Of a stretch of DNA of 64,000 bases, positions 26,936 through 35,208 are shown piece after piece. Position 1 is the first letter of the stretch, and each line of letters opens with the position of its first letter. The notes beneath the pieces were generated by a model, which saw nothing but the letters and a program-made list of their open reading frames with translations, made no database searches and was not told the origin of the DNA. The position numbers and the translations under genes were made by a program. Location: contig NZ_FPEJ01000001.1 of NCBI RefSeq assembly GCF_900117445.1, positions 982,501 to 1,046,500 of the forward strand, given 5' to 3'. Source of the DNA: Hyphomicrobium sp. NDB2Meth4. Lineage in GTDB: Bacteria > Pseudomonadota > Alphaproteobacteria > Rhizobiales > Hyphomicrobiaceae.

Positions 26936-27289
26936 CGCGACGCCTCTGTCTCCCGGGCGCAGCGAGCATCGCGAGCGAGCCCCGGGACCCAGCGTAAAAT
27001 GAGTACGCGTCCGCCCGGAGCTCTATCGGTCGAGAGCGACGCCCATACCCCCGTCACGGCCACGCAGGTGGCCGTCCACGCCAGCTTCAGCATTCTCGAC
27101 ATCGGTTGCTCCCGCGAAATCCTGGAAACGTCGGCATTTCGTGAGCATCAGTCGAGCGCCTGGAGAGTGGCGTGGATGGCCGACTTCTCGGCCATGACGG
27201 AGTAAGGAGACGAGTGCAATGATCTCAGCGGCGACGAGCAAGCTGCTACAACTCGCCGTTCCTTAAGGCATGCACGCTAGCATCGCGGC
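26936..27289. other. 354-bp interval after dcd
   Basis: Apart from the palindromic repeat at 26951 there is no convincing gene. A 68-codon frame at 26999-27205 (plus) begins within a few bases of the repeat, has mixed composition and no recognisable domain, so it is not called. No terminator with a T-run was found. Confidence 0.5.
26951..26991. repeat. Palindromic repeat, short copy
   Basis: TCCCGGGCGCAGCGAGCATC and the following bases through CGGGACCC form an imperfect palindrome with a conserved GCGAGCATCGCGAGCGAG core. The same core, inverted, is at 38945-38990. It lies just after the dcd stop. Confidence 0.75.
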
Positions 27290-27595
27290 ATGGAACACCT
27301 GCTCCAGATCGATCCTTGGCTTGCCCTCGGCGTTGTCGCCGCCACGGCGCTCACCGACGCCGTCTACGTGATGTTCACGTCCTCGGTCATCCACCGCCGG
27401 CGCTTCGCCGCCGCCAACTACAGCGCGCTCTGGTACACGCTCTCCTCGTTCGCGGTGATCAGCTACACCAACAATTGGGTGTACGTGGTCTTCGCCGCGT
27501 TCGGCTCCTGGATCGGCGCATACTTGTCGATGACGTACCTGCACCGCCCGCCCGGCAAGCCGCCCGCGCCGCTCGCACCCGAGGCCAGCGAGTAA
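27290..27595 (+). CDS. Small membrane protein of unknown function
   Basis: The 101-residue protein has three predicted membrane helices: WLALGVVAATALTDAVYVMF, a central one around LWYTLSSFAVISYTN, and VYVVFAAFGSWIGAYLSMTY. A Pro-rich cytoplasmic or periplasmic tail follows. HRRRF between helices one and two suggests a cytoplasmic loop. No family was recognised. It is convergent with the metal-transport operon, ending 8 bp from its last gene. Confidence 0.7.
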   Translation: MEHLLQIDPWLALGVVAATALTDAVYVMFTSSVIHRRRFAAANYSALWYTLSSFAVISYTNNWVYVVFAAFGSWIGAYLSMTYLHRPPGKPPAPLAPEASE

Positions 27596-27602
27596 GCTCG
27601 CG

Positions 27603-28181
27603 TTACTCCTTGCGGTGCTCCACCGTGTCCGCATCGATCGTGTACCCGGCATCGGCGAGGCCGGTGAACGCCGGCTCCGTCTTGATCGTGCCCGTCACCC
27701 AAACGGGATCGAACTGCCCGCCGATCTCGAAGCCCTTCTCCGATTTCACATAGACGATCTGGTTTGCGGGCGGCGGCGGCACGTGAATGCACGCGCCGAC
27801 AAACGGCACCAGCAGAAACTCTTTCACCGACGTCGCCTCGAAATCGAGCGGCACCACGTAGCCGCCGATCTTCACCCGCTTGCCGTTGTATTCGGTGACG
27901 ACGCGCGGCGGCTGATTGCTACCCGGTTGCTTGCGCTTCACCGACATGAAGCCGCCTTCCGGCAAGGCCGGAGGCGGCGGCCCGCCATCATCCGGCGCCG
28001 GCTGCGAACCGGAAAAGAACGTCTTCGGCTTCAGCGCGTTCATCTGCTGCGCGGGCGGCATGAGCTTCGCCCATGTGATGTCGATAGGTGCATCCGCGGC
28101 GAACGCGGGGGCAAAAATCCCCTGCACCGCAAACAGCGCAACAGCAATGCTGGCATAGGCTTTTCTCATCGTCTTCTCCAT
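27603..28181 (-). CDS. DUF3299 exported protein of the ZrgA-like metal system
   Basis: The 192-residue protein has a Sec signal peptide (cleavage near FAPAFA-AD) and one DUF3299 domain: YNGKRVKIGGYVVPLDFEAT, FLLVPFVGACIHVPPPPANQIVYV and DPVWVTGTIK. The single mature Cys and His in GACIHVPPPP are the family hallmark. DUF3299 genes accompany ABC systems for metal uptake, including a zinc-regulated set in Vibrio. ATG 28181 overlaps the permease stop (TGATG), so it is coupled. The precise role is unknown. Confidence 0.85.
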   Translation of the reverse strand: MEKTMRKAYASIAVALFAVQGIFAPAFAADAPIDITWAKLMPPAQQMNALKPKTFFSGSQPAPDDGGPPPPALPEGGFMSVKRKQPGSNQPPRVVTEYNGKRVKIGGYVVPLDFEATSVKEFLLVPFVGACIHVPPPPANQIVYVKSEKGFEIGGQFDPVWVTGTIKTEPAFTGLADAGYTIDADTVEHRKE

Positions 28182-29455
28182 CACGTGCGCACTGTCATGC
28201 CGTCGGCCAGCGAGAGCCGGTAGGCCCGCATCGCCGGCAGCAGGCCGGCGAGGAACCCAGCGACGACGATGCCACCCAGCATTATCCACTCCCGCGCCGT
28301 CGGCGCGTTGATATCGAGGTTGAGGCCGTACGTGGCATCGACCCACGGCCGCAGCACCAGCAGCGCGCCATAGAGCATGGCCACGCCCAGCACCACACCC
28401 GCTAAGGTCAGCAGCCCCGCCTCCGTCGCGAGCAGCCCCAAAACGGTCGTTGGCCGCGCGCCGACAGAGCGCAGGATCGCCATCTCGCGCCGTCGCTCAT
28501 TCAACGTCGTCAGGATCATCGTCACCATGCCGAGCAGCGCAGTGGCGACCACCATCGCCGACACTACCGACAACGCGGTTTCCGCTGTGCCGACGAGGCC
28601 CCACAATTCCTGCAGCGCGGCGCCGGGCATGATCGCTGACAGCGGCTCTTCAACGTAGCCGTTGATAGCCCGCTGCAGCTTGAACGTCGCGAGCTTAGAC
28701 TTCAGCCCGACCAGTGCCGCAGTGATCGCCTTGGGCCGCAAATCCATTTTCCGCACGTCGTCGGCCGAAACGCTCTGCCCTGGCTGCGGCATCCCGTTCT
28801 GCCAGTCGACGTGGATGGCCTCGATCGCTTCGAGGCTGACGTGCACCGTGCGGTCGACCGGGGTTCCCGTCTTGGCGAGAATGCCGGAAACCCGGAACGG
28901 CTTGTCCGCATGCTCGACGAATGAAACGGAGCCCAGGCCGTGCGCCACGATGATGGGATCGCCCACCTTGTAACCGAGCGCCTTGGCGACATCAGCCCCG
29001 ATCACCGCGTCGAACAGATCCTTGAACGGTCCGCCCGCAGCGAACTTCAGCCCCTGTCCGTGCCGATACTTGTAGTGCTCGAAATAGTCGGGCGTGGTGC
29101 CCAGCACGCGGAAGCCATGATGGCTGTCACCCAGCGACATCGGCACGATCCACGCAACCTCGGGCCGCTTGGCGATGTCCTCATAGCTCTTCCACGTGAC
29201 GTTGTTGGTCGCATTGCCGATGCGGAAGATCGAATAGAGCAGCAGTTGGATGCTGCCTGACCGCGCACCGACGATCAGGTCGGTGCCCGAGATCGTATCG
29301 GCGAAGCTTTGCCGTGCGCCCGTGCGCACTTTCTCAACGCCTAGCAGCAGCATCACCGAAAACGCGATGGCGAGCACGGTGAGAAACGCGGTCAGGGCGC
29401 GGTTGCGCAGCGACTGCATCGCAAGGCGCGGAACGATGTGACGGTGCACGCTCAT
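28181..29455 (-). CDS. FtsX/MacB-like ABC transporter permease
   Basis: The 424-residue protein has the four-helix MacB/LolC layout: one N-terminal helix (about residues 22-42), a large periplasmic domain (about 43-285) and three C-terminal helices. These end with GLLPAMRAYRLSLADGM, typical of FtsX-like permeases. The loop NERRREMAILRSVGARPTTVLGLL contacts the ATPase. It overlaps the ATPase gene at its start (ATGA) and the DUF3299 gene at its end. By context it acts in metal handling rather than drug export or lipoprotein release. Confidence 0.9.
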   Translation of the reverse strand: MSVHRHIVPRLAMQSLRNRALTAFLTVLAIAFSVMLLLGVEKVRTGARQSFADTISGTDLIVGARSGSIQLLLYSIFRIGNATNNVTWKSYEDIAKRPEVAWIVPMSLGDSHHGFRVLGTTPDYFEHYKYRHGQGLKFAAGGPFKDLFDAVIGADVAKALGYKVGDPIIVAHGLGSVSFVEHADKPFRVSGILAKTGTPVDRTVHVSLEAIEAIHVDWQNGMPQPGQSVSADDVRKMDLRPKAITAALVGLKSKLATFKLQRAINGYVEEPLSAIMPGAALQELWGLVGTAETALSVVSAMVVATALLGMVTMILTTLNERRREMAILRSVGARPTTVLGLLATEAGLLTLAGVVLGVAMLYGALLVLRPWVDATYGLNLDINAPTAREWIMLGGIVVAGFLAGLLPAMRAYRLSLADGMTVRT

Positions 29456-30186
29456 GCCGCCGCGCTCCGTTGCGAGAGGGCGATTTCATCGAGCCGCAGC
29501 ACCCGATCGAAACGTTTGCCGAGTTCCTCCTCGTGGCTCACCATGATCACGGAAGCGCCCGCGGCCTCTGCCTCGGCAAACAGCAAGTCGAGGAACGCGA
29601 GTTGCCGGTTACGATCGAGCGCCGATGTCGGCTCGTCGGCAACGATCAGCTCCGGAGCCCCGATCAGTGCACGCGCTGCCGCCACACGTTGCTGCTGGCC
29701 GACACTGAGGCTCGCCGCCGAATGCTCGGCCAGTTCGCCGGCATCGAGACCGAGGCTCTTCAGCAGCCGCCGCGCCTCCTCATCGGCAGAGCCGTTTCGT
29801 GCAGCACGCTCCGCCCGCGTGCGCGAGAAGCTCAGCGGCAGCATCACGTTGTCGAGAATCGAGCCGTACGGAAGCAGGTTGAACATCTGAAAGATGATGC
29901 CGAAGTGCTCGGCGCGGAATCTGTCCCGCGCCGCGTTGGCCATTTGCGTGAGGTCGGAGCCGAGCACTTCGAGCTTGCCCGCCGTCGGCGCAACGATGCC
30001 GCACAGCAAGCTGAGGAACGTCGACTTGCCGGTCCCCGATGGGCCAACCAGAAGCACACGCTCGCGCGCGGGAAGCGCGAAGCTGTCGATCGACAGAGAG
30101 AATCCGCGCTTGCCCGGCCAGCGAAACCGCACGCCCGTCATGCGTACGACGTCCGGCTTGCCCGCATCTGTGTGGGCTCGCTGCAT
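29452..30186 (-). CDS. ABC transporter ATP-binding protein (LolD/MacB type)
   Basis: The 244-residue ATPase has Walker A GPSGTGKST, Q-loop IFQMFNLLPYGS, signature ASLSVGQQQRVAAARALIG, Walker B LIVADEPTSALD and switch His in VMVSHEE. The leader (FRWPGKRGFSLSIDSF) is like that of LolD-type ATPases that pair with FtsX-like permeases. The start overlaps the ZrgA-like gene stop at 30186. It is the energy source for the putative metal system. Confidence 0.92.
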   Translation of the reverse strand: MQRAHTDAGKPDVVRMTGVRFRWPGKRGFSLSIDSFALPARERVLLVGPSGTGKSTFLSLLCGIVAPTAGKLEVLGSDLTQMANAARDRFRAEHFGIIFQMFNLLPYGSILDNVMLPLSFSRTRAERAARNGSADEEARRLLKSLGLDAGELAEHSAASLSVGQQQRVAAARALIGAPELIVADEPTSALDRNRQLAFLDLLFAEAEAAGASVIMVSHEEELGKRFDRVLRLDEIALSQRSAAA

Positions 30187-30830
30187 TACATCAGCCCGCT
30201 GAGGTCGAGAGCCGGCTTGCTGCGGCTGACTTCGTAGCTGCTCTGGCCTTTACCCGTCACGAGGTTGACGGTCAGCGCCTGTGCGCCGGCGAAATGCTTG
30301 AAGTAGTTGAACCCTATGCTCGTGAGCGCGCTGGGATTGGAGCAGGAGAGCTGATAGTTCGCGTGGAACTGGCTGTGCCCTTCGTGCCCCTCATGGGCAT
30401 CATCATTGGCATCATGACCATGGTCGTGATCTTGCTCGCCCGACTTAGCCTTGTGATCTTCGTGATCATGGCCGTCATCGTCGTGGTGGTGCTCAGCCTC
30501 CACTGCCACGTCCACTGAAGCCACCGTACATCCGGCAGCTTCGGGCACCGGAAACACCTCGAGCACGCGCTGCAGGATCATCTTCGCCTCGTCCACCATC
30601 TGCTTTTGTGCATCGCTCGTCGCGGCGTGCTCGAAGCCAACGATATCCATGCCTGGAGCCTCAAGCTCCATCGAGATGCTCTTGTCTTCTACGGCTATGT
30701 TGAGAGTGCCGTGCCCGTGCACGTGGGCCCCAAGCTCGCGATGGCCTTCCTCGGCCATTAGCGCGCTCGGCAGCGCCATGGCCAGGGCAATCGCAGCGAT
30801 GAACGGCGCCGAATGGAAATGCGTGCGCAT
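30186..30830 (-). CDS. ZrgA-like (DUF2796) His-rich periplasmic metal-binding protein
   Basis: The 214-residue protein has a signal peptide (PSALMA-EE) and a DUF2796 domain: RELGAHVHGHGTLNIAVEDKSISMELEAPGMDIVGFEH. In the middle is a His/Asp-rich metal-binding tract (about residues 130-175: EHHHDDDGHDHEDH and DHDHGHDANDDAHEGHEGH). ZrgA in Vibrio is zinc-regulated and helps zinc acquisition, so zinc is the likely ligand here. ATG 30830 gives a normal signal peptide; ATG 30848 adds six residues. It is followed without gap by the ATPase. Confidence 0.9.
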   Translation of the reverse strand: MRTHFHSAPFIAAIALAMALPSALMAEEGHRELGAHVHGHGTLNIAVEDKSISMELEAPGMDIVGFEHAATSDAQKQMVDEAKMILQRVLEVFPVPEAAGCTVASVDVAVEAEHHHDDDGHDHEDHKAKSGEQDHDHGHDANDDAHEGHEGHSQFHANYQLSCSNPSALTSIGFNYFKHFAGAQALTVNLVTGKGQSSYEVSRSKPALDLSGLM

Positions 30831-30917
30831 TTTGTGATCCTCGATCAAGAACGCTCGCGCGGCTCTATCGGCACGCTCACAAGCGGATGCAGCAGTTGGA
30901 TGAACGGATTAGGTGGT

Positions 30918-31310
30918 TTAGCCGATTGGCCGAGCAGGCGGGGCACGGGCCTGAAACTGCACGCTTGCGCCATCGCAAGCCAATGCAGCGACCGCTGGCG
31001 CTCGCAGCACCGGCGCTGGAGGAACGTCAGCGGATAATGCAATCGGTGCCGGCAGTACACCCGCGCCTGTCGCCAGCAGCAACCAGCAGAGCGGACAGTC
31101 GTCGTGCTTGTCCGGGGTTGCCGGCGCGCAGTGGGCCGGGCGCACCATGGCCCGGCAAGCCAGCACGTCCGTCTTGGCCAAAACGTGCAGCGTGCGGCTG
31201 CCGGAGGGCTGGGGATGCACGTGCGCGTGCGCCATCAGCGCCGCGGCCTGCATCGCGACCGCGAGCAGAGCCGCTATCACCGGGCTCGATTGACGCCGAA
31301 AGAAGCGCAT
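30918..31310 (-). CDS. DUF2946-like small exported protein of the metal operon
   Basis: The 130-residue protein has an N-terminal hydrophobic segment (IAALLAVAMQAAALMA) and then HAHVHPQP. A C-x2-C within DDCPLCWLLLATGAG is the hallmark of DUF2946 proteins, which often lie beside copper or zinc transport genes. A second pair of cysteines sits at CRAMVRPAHC. It is the first gene of the five-gene minus-strand unit, 87 bp upstream of the ZrgA-like gene. Function unknown; a metal-binding accessory role is inferred. Confidence 0.72.
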   Translation of the reverse strand: MRFFRRQSSPVIAALLAVAMQAAALMAHAHVHPQPSGSRTLHVLAKTDVLACRAMVRPAHCAPATPDKHDDCPLCWLLLATGAGVLPAPIALSADVPPAPVLRAPAVAALACDGASVQFQARAPPARPIG

Positions 31311-31481
31311 GGGGTCTCCGTTGCAGCGGCGACGATAGCGCCGAAAATGGGGCGAGCGAAAGACACTCTTCGTTAACGCCCAATCTAATTGGCGCTCTCT
31401 TATCCGGAGGTCGGTAAGGCGGCTGTAATCGAGTTCCCCGAACCTGATGCTCGGTCCGCATCTCGTCCCTGGGGGAGTTCA

Positions 31482-33077
31482 ATGTCTGTCTCGCGTATCT
31501 CTTGGTTGGCGCTGCCGGCGCTCATTATGACGGGCGCCCCTGTCCTTGCCGACCCGCTTCCGGATGCCAACGAGATGCGCGAAAGCGTCGTCCGCATCAT
31601 CGTCGAAACCGATGGCGGAGGCGCGTCCGGCACGGGTTTCATCATCAACAATCACCGGATTATCGTCACCAATAATCATGTGGTCCAAGGCGCAACATCG
31701 ATCGCCATCGGCTTCATGGCCGGCGGCAAGCCGGTGACCGTCCCGGCGCGCGTCGTCGATACCAATCCGGACAAGGACATCGCCATCATTGAAGCGGCTA
31801 GCGATATCTTCGGCGAGCCCGTCGTCCTGGCCAACTACCAGACCTCGCCACCGATGACAGTCACTGCCGTTGGATACCCCGGGGCGGCCGACGAGGTCCC
31901 CGGCTCCAACGTAGCGTCAGTGCTTCTGGAGCCGTCCTATAGCGTTGGCACGGTGGCCCGCGTGCTGCCGAACGTTGCCAACGTTGGCGGCGACACGCTC
32001 ATTCAGCACACGGCCGTGATCAACCACGGCAACAGCGGCGGCCCGCTGTTCGATGCATGTGGCCGCGTCATCGGGATCAACGCGCTGACCATCGAGCCGA
32101 GCGAAGCGAGCTCCTACGCGCAAGGCATTTTCTACTCGATCGATGTGCGCGAGTTGCTGCCGATGTTCGAGGAGAACCTCATCGACGCCCGTATAGCGAC
32201 CAAACCCTGCACGCCCGGACTAGAGGCCCGCAACGATGTGCCGCCTGCCACCACGAAGGAGGCGGAGGCTGTTGCATTCGATCGCTTCGCCGCATGCATC
32301 AATGCCCGCCCGTGCGACGCAGATATATGCAAGAGCCGCTACCAGCGGCGCGTTTCACCTGAGCTTGCAGGCGGTCGCGAAGCCGATGTGAGCTTGCGCA
32401 TGACGGCTGCAGGGCCGCTTTGCACCCAGCAGAACGAAACCGAAGCATTCGCGCAGTTCCAGAGCTGCGCGGAAGAGAACGCTTGCGAGTTCGACGCGCA
32501 GTGCGGGCCCAAACTGGAGCAGTCCCTCCGCCCGGATGTCATGAATAAGCGCCGGCCATTGTTTGACCGCATCCGCGCCAAGGCAGCCGACGAGTGCAAG
32601 CAGGCATCGGCGCCTGGAATCTGGCGCGCAGGCCAAACGCGAGAAAACATCTGGACCGCGCGCGTCTTCAACGATAGCGGCGCGGCGCTCATCGTCACCT
32701 GTGTTGTCGGCGGCGACAACTCTGGGGATGGCGCCTTGGAGGTCGACGACGCTGCAGGCCAGCGCGCCCGCTGGACCGGAACCCGAGCTGTCCAGATGAC
32801 TATCGACGACTACAGCGAGCCGCTCCGTCTCGATCTCGAGGTCGCCGGCAACAGCCTGGTTGCCGGTCTCTTGCACAAGGAAACGGAAGCTGACCGCGGC
32901 TGGTACAAGGACCTGCTCGGCAAGTTGACGGTCGGTGGCGTAATGACGCTGGAGGAGCCGAAAGTCGGTCTCGACGAGACATTCTCGCTCGATGGTTCGA
33001 AGGATGCGCTGGCGCCGTGTCTGAATGCCAAGATTGCATCGCGTCAGGCCGACAGCGGCGAGGCTAGCAAGCAATAA
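31482..33077 (+). CDS. Exported trypsin-like serine protease with duplicated cysteine module
   Basis: The 531-residue protein has a signal peptide (ending VLA-DP), an S1C-type protease domain (residues 30-225) and an unusual C-terminal half. The catalytic triad is complete: His66 in TNNHV, Asp99 in DKDIAI and Ser175 in HGNSGGPLF. No PDZ domain follows. Instead residues 257-365 hold two copies of a roughly 57-residue module with cysteines at 262/268/273/304 and 319/325/331/362. A beta-rich C-terminal domain (370-520) follows. ATG 31482 has GGGGGAG upstream. Target and family of the C-terminal half are unknown. Confidence 0.88.
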   Translation: MSVSRISWLALPALIMTGAPVLADPLPDANEMRESVVRIIVETDGGGASGTGFIINNHRIIVTNNHVVQGATSIAIGFMAGGKPVTVPARVVDTNPDKDIAIIEAASDIFGEPVVLANYQTSPPMTVTAVGYPGAADEVPGSNVASVLLEPSYSVGTVARVLPNVANVGGDTLIQHTAVINHGNSGGPLFDACGRVIGINALTIEPSEASSYAQGIFYSIDVRELLPMFEENLIDARIATKPCTPGLEARNDVPPATTKEAEAVAFDRFAACINARPCDADICKSRYQRRVSPELAGGREADVSLRMTAAGPLCTQQNETEAFAQFQSCAEENACEFDAQCGPKLEQSLRPDVMNKRRPLFDRIRAKAADECKQASAPGIWRAGQTRENIWTARVFNDSGAALIVTCVVGGDNSGDGALEVDDAAGQRARWTGTRAVQMTIDDYSEPLRLDLEVAGNSLVAGLLHKETEADRGWYKDLLGKLTVGGVMTLEEPKVGLDETFSLDGSKDALAPCLNAKIASRQADSGEASKQ

Positions 33078-33090
33078 GCTAAAGGCGAGC

Positions 33091-33117
33091 GCGGCGCCGC
33101 AGGGCGCCGCCTCGTTT
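33091..33117. terminator. Probable terminator between convergent genes
   Basis: GCGGCGCC (33091-33098), loop GCAG and GGCGCCGC (33103-33110) form a perfect 8-bp GC stem 14 bp after the protease stop. The T-run is weak (CTCGTTT), so efficiency is uncertain. Confidence 0.5.
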
Positions 33118-33120
33118 CAC

Positions 33121-33618
33121 CTAGTTCTTTCGCGTTCCGCCCTGCCGGCGCAGTTCGCCCGAGGCTGACATCTGCTCGCCATCGGCATTCACCGACGTCC
33201 AGTCGAGTTTCATCGTGTCACCCTCGACCGTAAGCTTGAGCTTGCCGTTGAGGCATCCCTGGTCGACTTCCTCGAAGCTGCCGTAGGTGATTGTTTCGCT
33301 GTACTGGTAGTGATCGCCGTCGAGGTCGCCTGTCAGCACGCCGCCGCACGCGGGATCGCCCGGATAGCGGCTCACGCCACCCCGCGGCGAAACGAAGGTC
33401 AAACGCACGTCGAACGGGTCCTGGTCCGGCTGCGCCGCCTGGCCGACCCACGAGCCGACGATGCTGTCAGGACGCGGGCTAGGGCGTGCGACATTGGCGC
33501 TCGCGATGCCAGCCCCAGCCGCCGCGCCAGAACCAACGAGCAGCGCCAGCAACGCCAGCTTTGAATAACTCAGGGCCCTGCCGCGCCCCCCACCGTCCTG
33601 CTTCACCGTCGCCTCCAA
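33121..33618 (-). CDS. Exported or anchored small beta-rich protein, unknown function
   Basis: The 165-residue protein has a hydrophobic segment at about 19-42 (LALLALLVGSGAAAGAGIASA) behind an Arg/Gly-rich start. A beta domain then begins IVGSWVGQ, with ACGGVL and GCLNGKLKL contributing two cysteines that may form a disulfide. The layout resembles small lipocalin-like or extracellular 'GxW..' beta domains. No catalytic motif is visible. It is convergent with the protease gene and not obviously part of an operon. Confidence 0.7.
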   Translation of the reverse strand: MEATVKQDGGGRGRALSYSKLALLALLVGSGAAAGAGIASANVARPSPRPDSIVGSWVGQAAQPDQDPFDVRLTFVSPRGGVSRYPGDPACGGVLTGDLDGDHYQYSETITYGSFEEVDQGCLNGKLKLTVEGDTMKLDWTSVNADGEQMSASGELRRQGGTRKN

Positions 33619-33815
33619 AAGATTTCGAGTGAGCGTAGAGCTTGCTTTCGGGGTGCTTGACGGCGGCTTAAGGCACCCATCCCCGGTCGCACATCATGGT
33701 TTCCATTGATGCAACACCGGTTATGGCTCTTGCCGATTGCCGTCGCGCCAAGCCGGAACGCGTGCCAAAGTATGCCAAACAAAAATCACAGAAAGTTCGG
33801 GAGGAAGCACAGTCT

Positions 33816-34478
33816 ATGAGCCATCTCTACCAGCCCCAGCACCGCGCCCTGCAGGATCGCTTTGCGTCGCGCCCTATGGCCGACCGCATCGAGCAGATCG
33901 CCCTCAAGACCGAAATCGGCCCCGAGGAGAAGGCGTTTATCGAAAGCCGTGATTTCTTCTTCTTGACGACTGTCGACGGCGAGGGGCGCCCTACGGTTTC
34001 ATATAAGGGCGGCGCGTCCGGATTCGTCCGCGTCATCGACGATCAGCACATCATGTTTCCGAGCTACGACGGCAACGGCATGTACCTGTCGATGGGCAAC
34101 ATCACCGCCCATCCGCAGGTCGGCTTCCTGTTCATCGATTTCGAGCGCCCGTTTCGCCTGCGCGCGCAGGGCATAGCCGAGATCACCGATGCGCCCGAGT
34201 GCCTCGATGCGTTCGACGAAGCCGAACTCGTCGTGCGCGTGAAGTTGACCGAGCTTTGGATGAACTGCCCGCGCTACATCCACCGCTATCAGCGTGTGAA
34301 GTCCTCGCGCTACGTCCCCCAGCCCGGGGTCGAGACTCCGTTGTGTGAATGGAAGCGCATCGACGGCATCCAGGATGTGCTGCGCCCCAAAGAAGTCGAT
34401 CAAGTCGCAAAGTCGGGTGGCACTATCGGAATCGATGAGTGGATCGGCCGTGTCGTCACCGGGGACGAAAACGCCTGA
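33816..34478 (+). CDS. Pyridoxamine 5'-phosphate oxidase-family flavoprotein
   Basis: The 220-residue protein has the split-barrel FMN-binding fold: FIESRDFFFLTTVDGEGRPTVSYKGG near residue 45, then HIMFPSYDGNGMYLSMGNI and PQVGFLFIDF. Proteins of this group bind FMN or haem and are usually annotated as PNPOx-like with unknown substrate. It lacks the C-terminal PNPOx dimerisation region, so it is not a true PdxH. ATG 33816 has GGGAGGA upstream; the frame is open further back but atypical. It is monocistronic. Confidence 0.86.
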   Translation: MSHLYQPQHRALQDRFASRPMADRIEQIALKTEIGPEEKAFIESRDFFFLTTVDGEGRPTVSYKGGASGFVRVIDDQHIMFPSYDGNGMYLSMGNITAHPQVGFLFIDFERPFRLRAQGIAEITDAPECLDAFDEAELVVRVKLTELWMNCPRYIHRYQRVKSSRYVPQPGVETPLCEWKRIDGIQDVLRPKEVDQVAKSGGTIGIDEWIGRVVTGDENA

Positions 34479-34510
34479 GGGCGGCGCGAGCCAGCTTTCT
34501 ACGAGAAGAC

Positions 34511-34552
34511 AACGCCGCCGGAGCATGCTCCCGCGGCGTTGCTGCCTCTTTT
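34511..34552 (+). terminator. Terminator hairpin after the PNPOx-family gene
   Basis: AACGCCGC (34511-34518) pairs with GCGGCGTT (34533-34540), and an inner palindrome GGAGCATGCTCC extends the stem. A C/T-rich tail ending TCTTTT follows. It lies 33 bp after the stop at 34478. The remainder of the gap to 34757 shows no gene. Confidence 0.65.
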
Positions 34553-34757
34553 GCGAGGCGGCTCTCCTTGCGCGTTATCGCGTCAGCCCAGCCGGTGCGC
34601 TTATCAGCGCAACCCAGTGGCAGGGCAATTCAGCACTTTGAATTTGAGCCCCAAATCGCAAAAGGACAACCACTGCTTTTGGCGCAGCTCGGGGTGTCCG
34701 CCATGCACTAGGGGCTGGTCTCGGCCCCGTCGAGGCCAATAGCCGTGCGGGCGCCCG

Positions 34758-35123
34758 TCAGTGGGTCATGCGTGCGCGCACGCGCTCAGTCATGAGCTGT
34801 ATGACCGATAGCGCGAACTCTGGTTCCTCGCCCGCAAGCTGCAAAAATGTGGCCCTGTCGATCACCGCCACTTCCGTGGGCTCGCTTGCGAGCGCGGCCG
34901 CAGAGCGCGGAATATCGTTGATCACCGCCATCTCGCCGAACACGCCACCAGCGCCCACCCGCTCCAGCACGCGTCCAAAGCCAATCACATCGACCGCTCC
35001 ACTCAGAACGACGTACATGGCATCGCCAGCATCGTCCTCCAGGAAGATGCGCTCACCAGCCTTGTACAGTTTCGTAGGGACGCCGAGACGCAAAATTGCG
35101 CCCACATCAAATCCAGAGTTCAT
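34758..35123 (-). CDS. Cyclic nucleotide-binding domain protein (single domain)
   Basis: The 121-residue protein is one cyclic-nucleotide-binding fold: AGERIFLEDDAGDAMYVVLSGAVDVIG, then the phosphate-binding cassette GAGGVFGEMAVINDIPRSAAALASEPTEVAVIDRATF. The cassette carries the Gly-Glu and Arg expected for cAMP/cGMP contact. There is no DNA-binding or enzymatic domain, so it is a stand-alone sensor or partner subunit. An AT-rich 85-bp gap separates it from dapE upstream. Confidence 0.88.
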   Translation of the reverse strand: MNSGFDVGAILRLGVPTKLYKAGERIFLEDDAGDAMYVVLSGAVDVIGFGRVLERVGAGGVFGEMAVINDIPRSAAALASEPTEVAVIDRATFLQLAGEEPEFALSVIQLMTERVRARMTH

Positions 35124-35208
35124 CTTATGAATTACAACAATATTTCTACTATGCAGTATACGTTAGATGTTACGAGAGGATCGCTCGCGACGCCAGTGCC
35201 AAGATGCT

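Noticed and set aside
26999-27205. A 68-codon frame after dcd
   Set aside because: It starts at the edge of a palindromic repeat and shows no recognisable domain or coding bias.
31311-31400. A Zur box upstream of the ZrgA-like operon
   Set aside because: No GTTATA-type AT-rich palindrome was found in the region.
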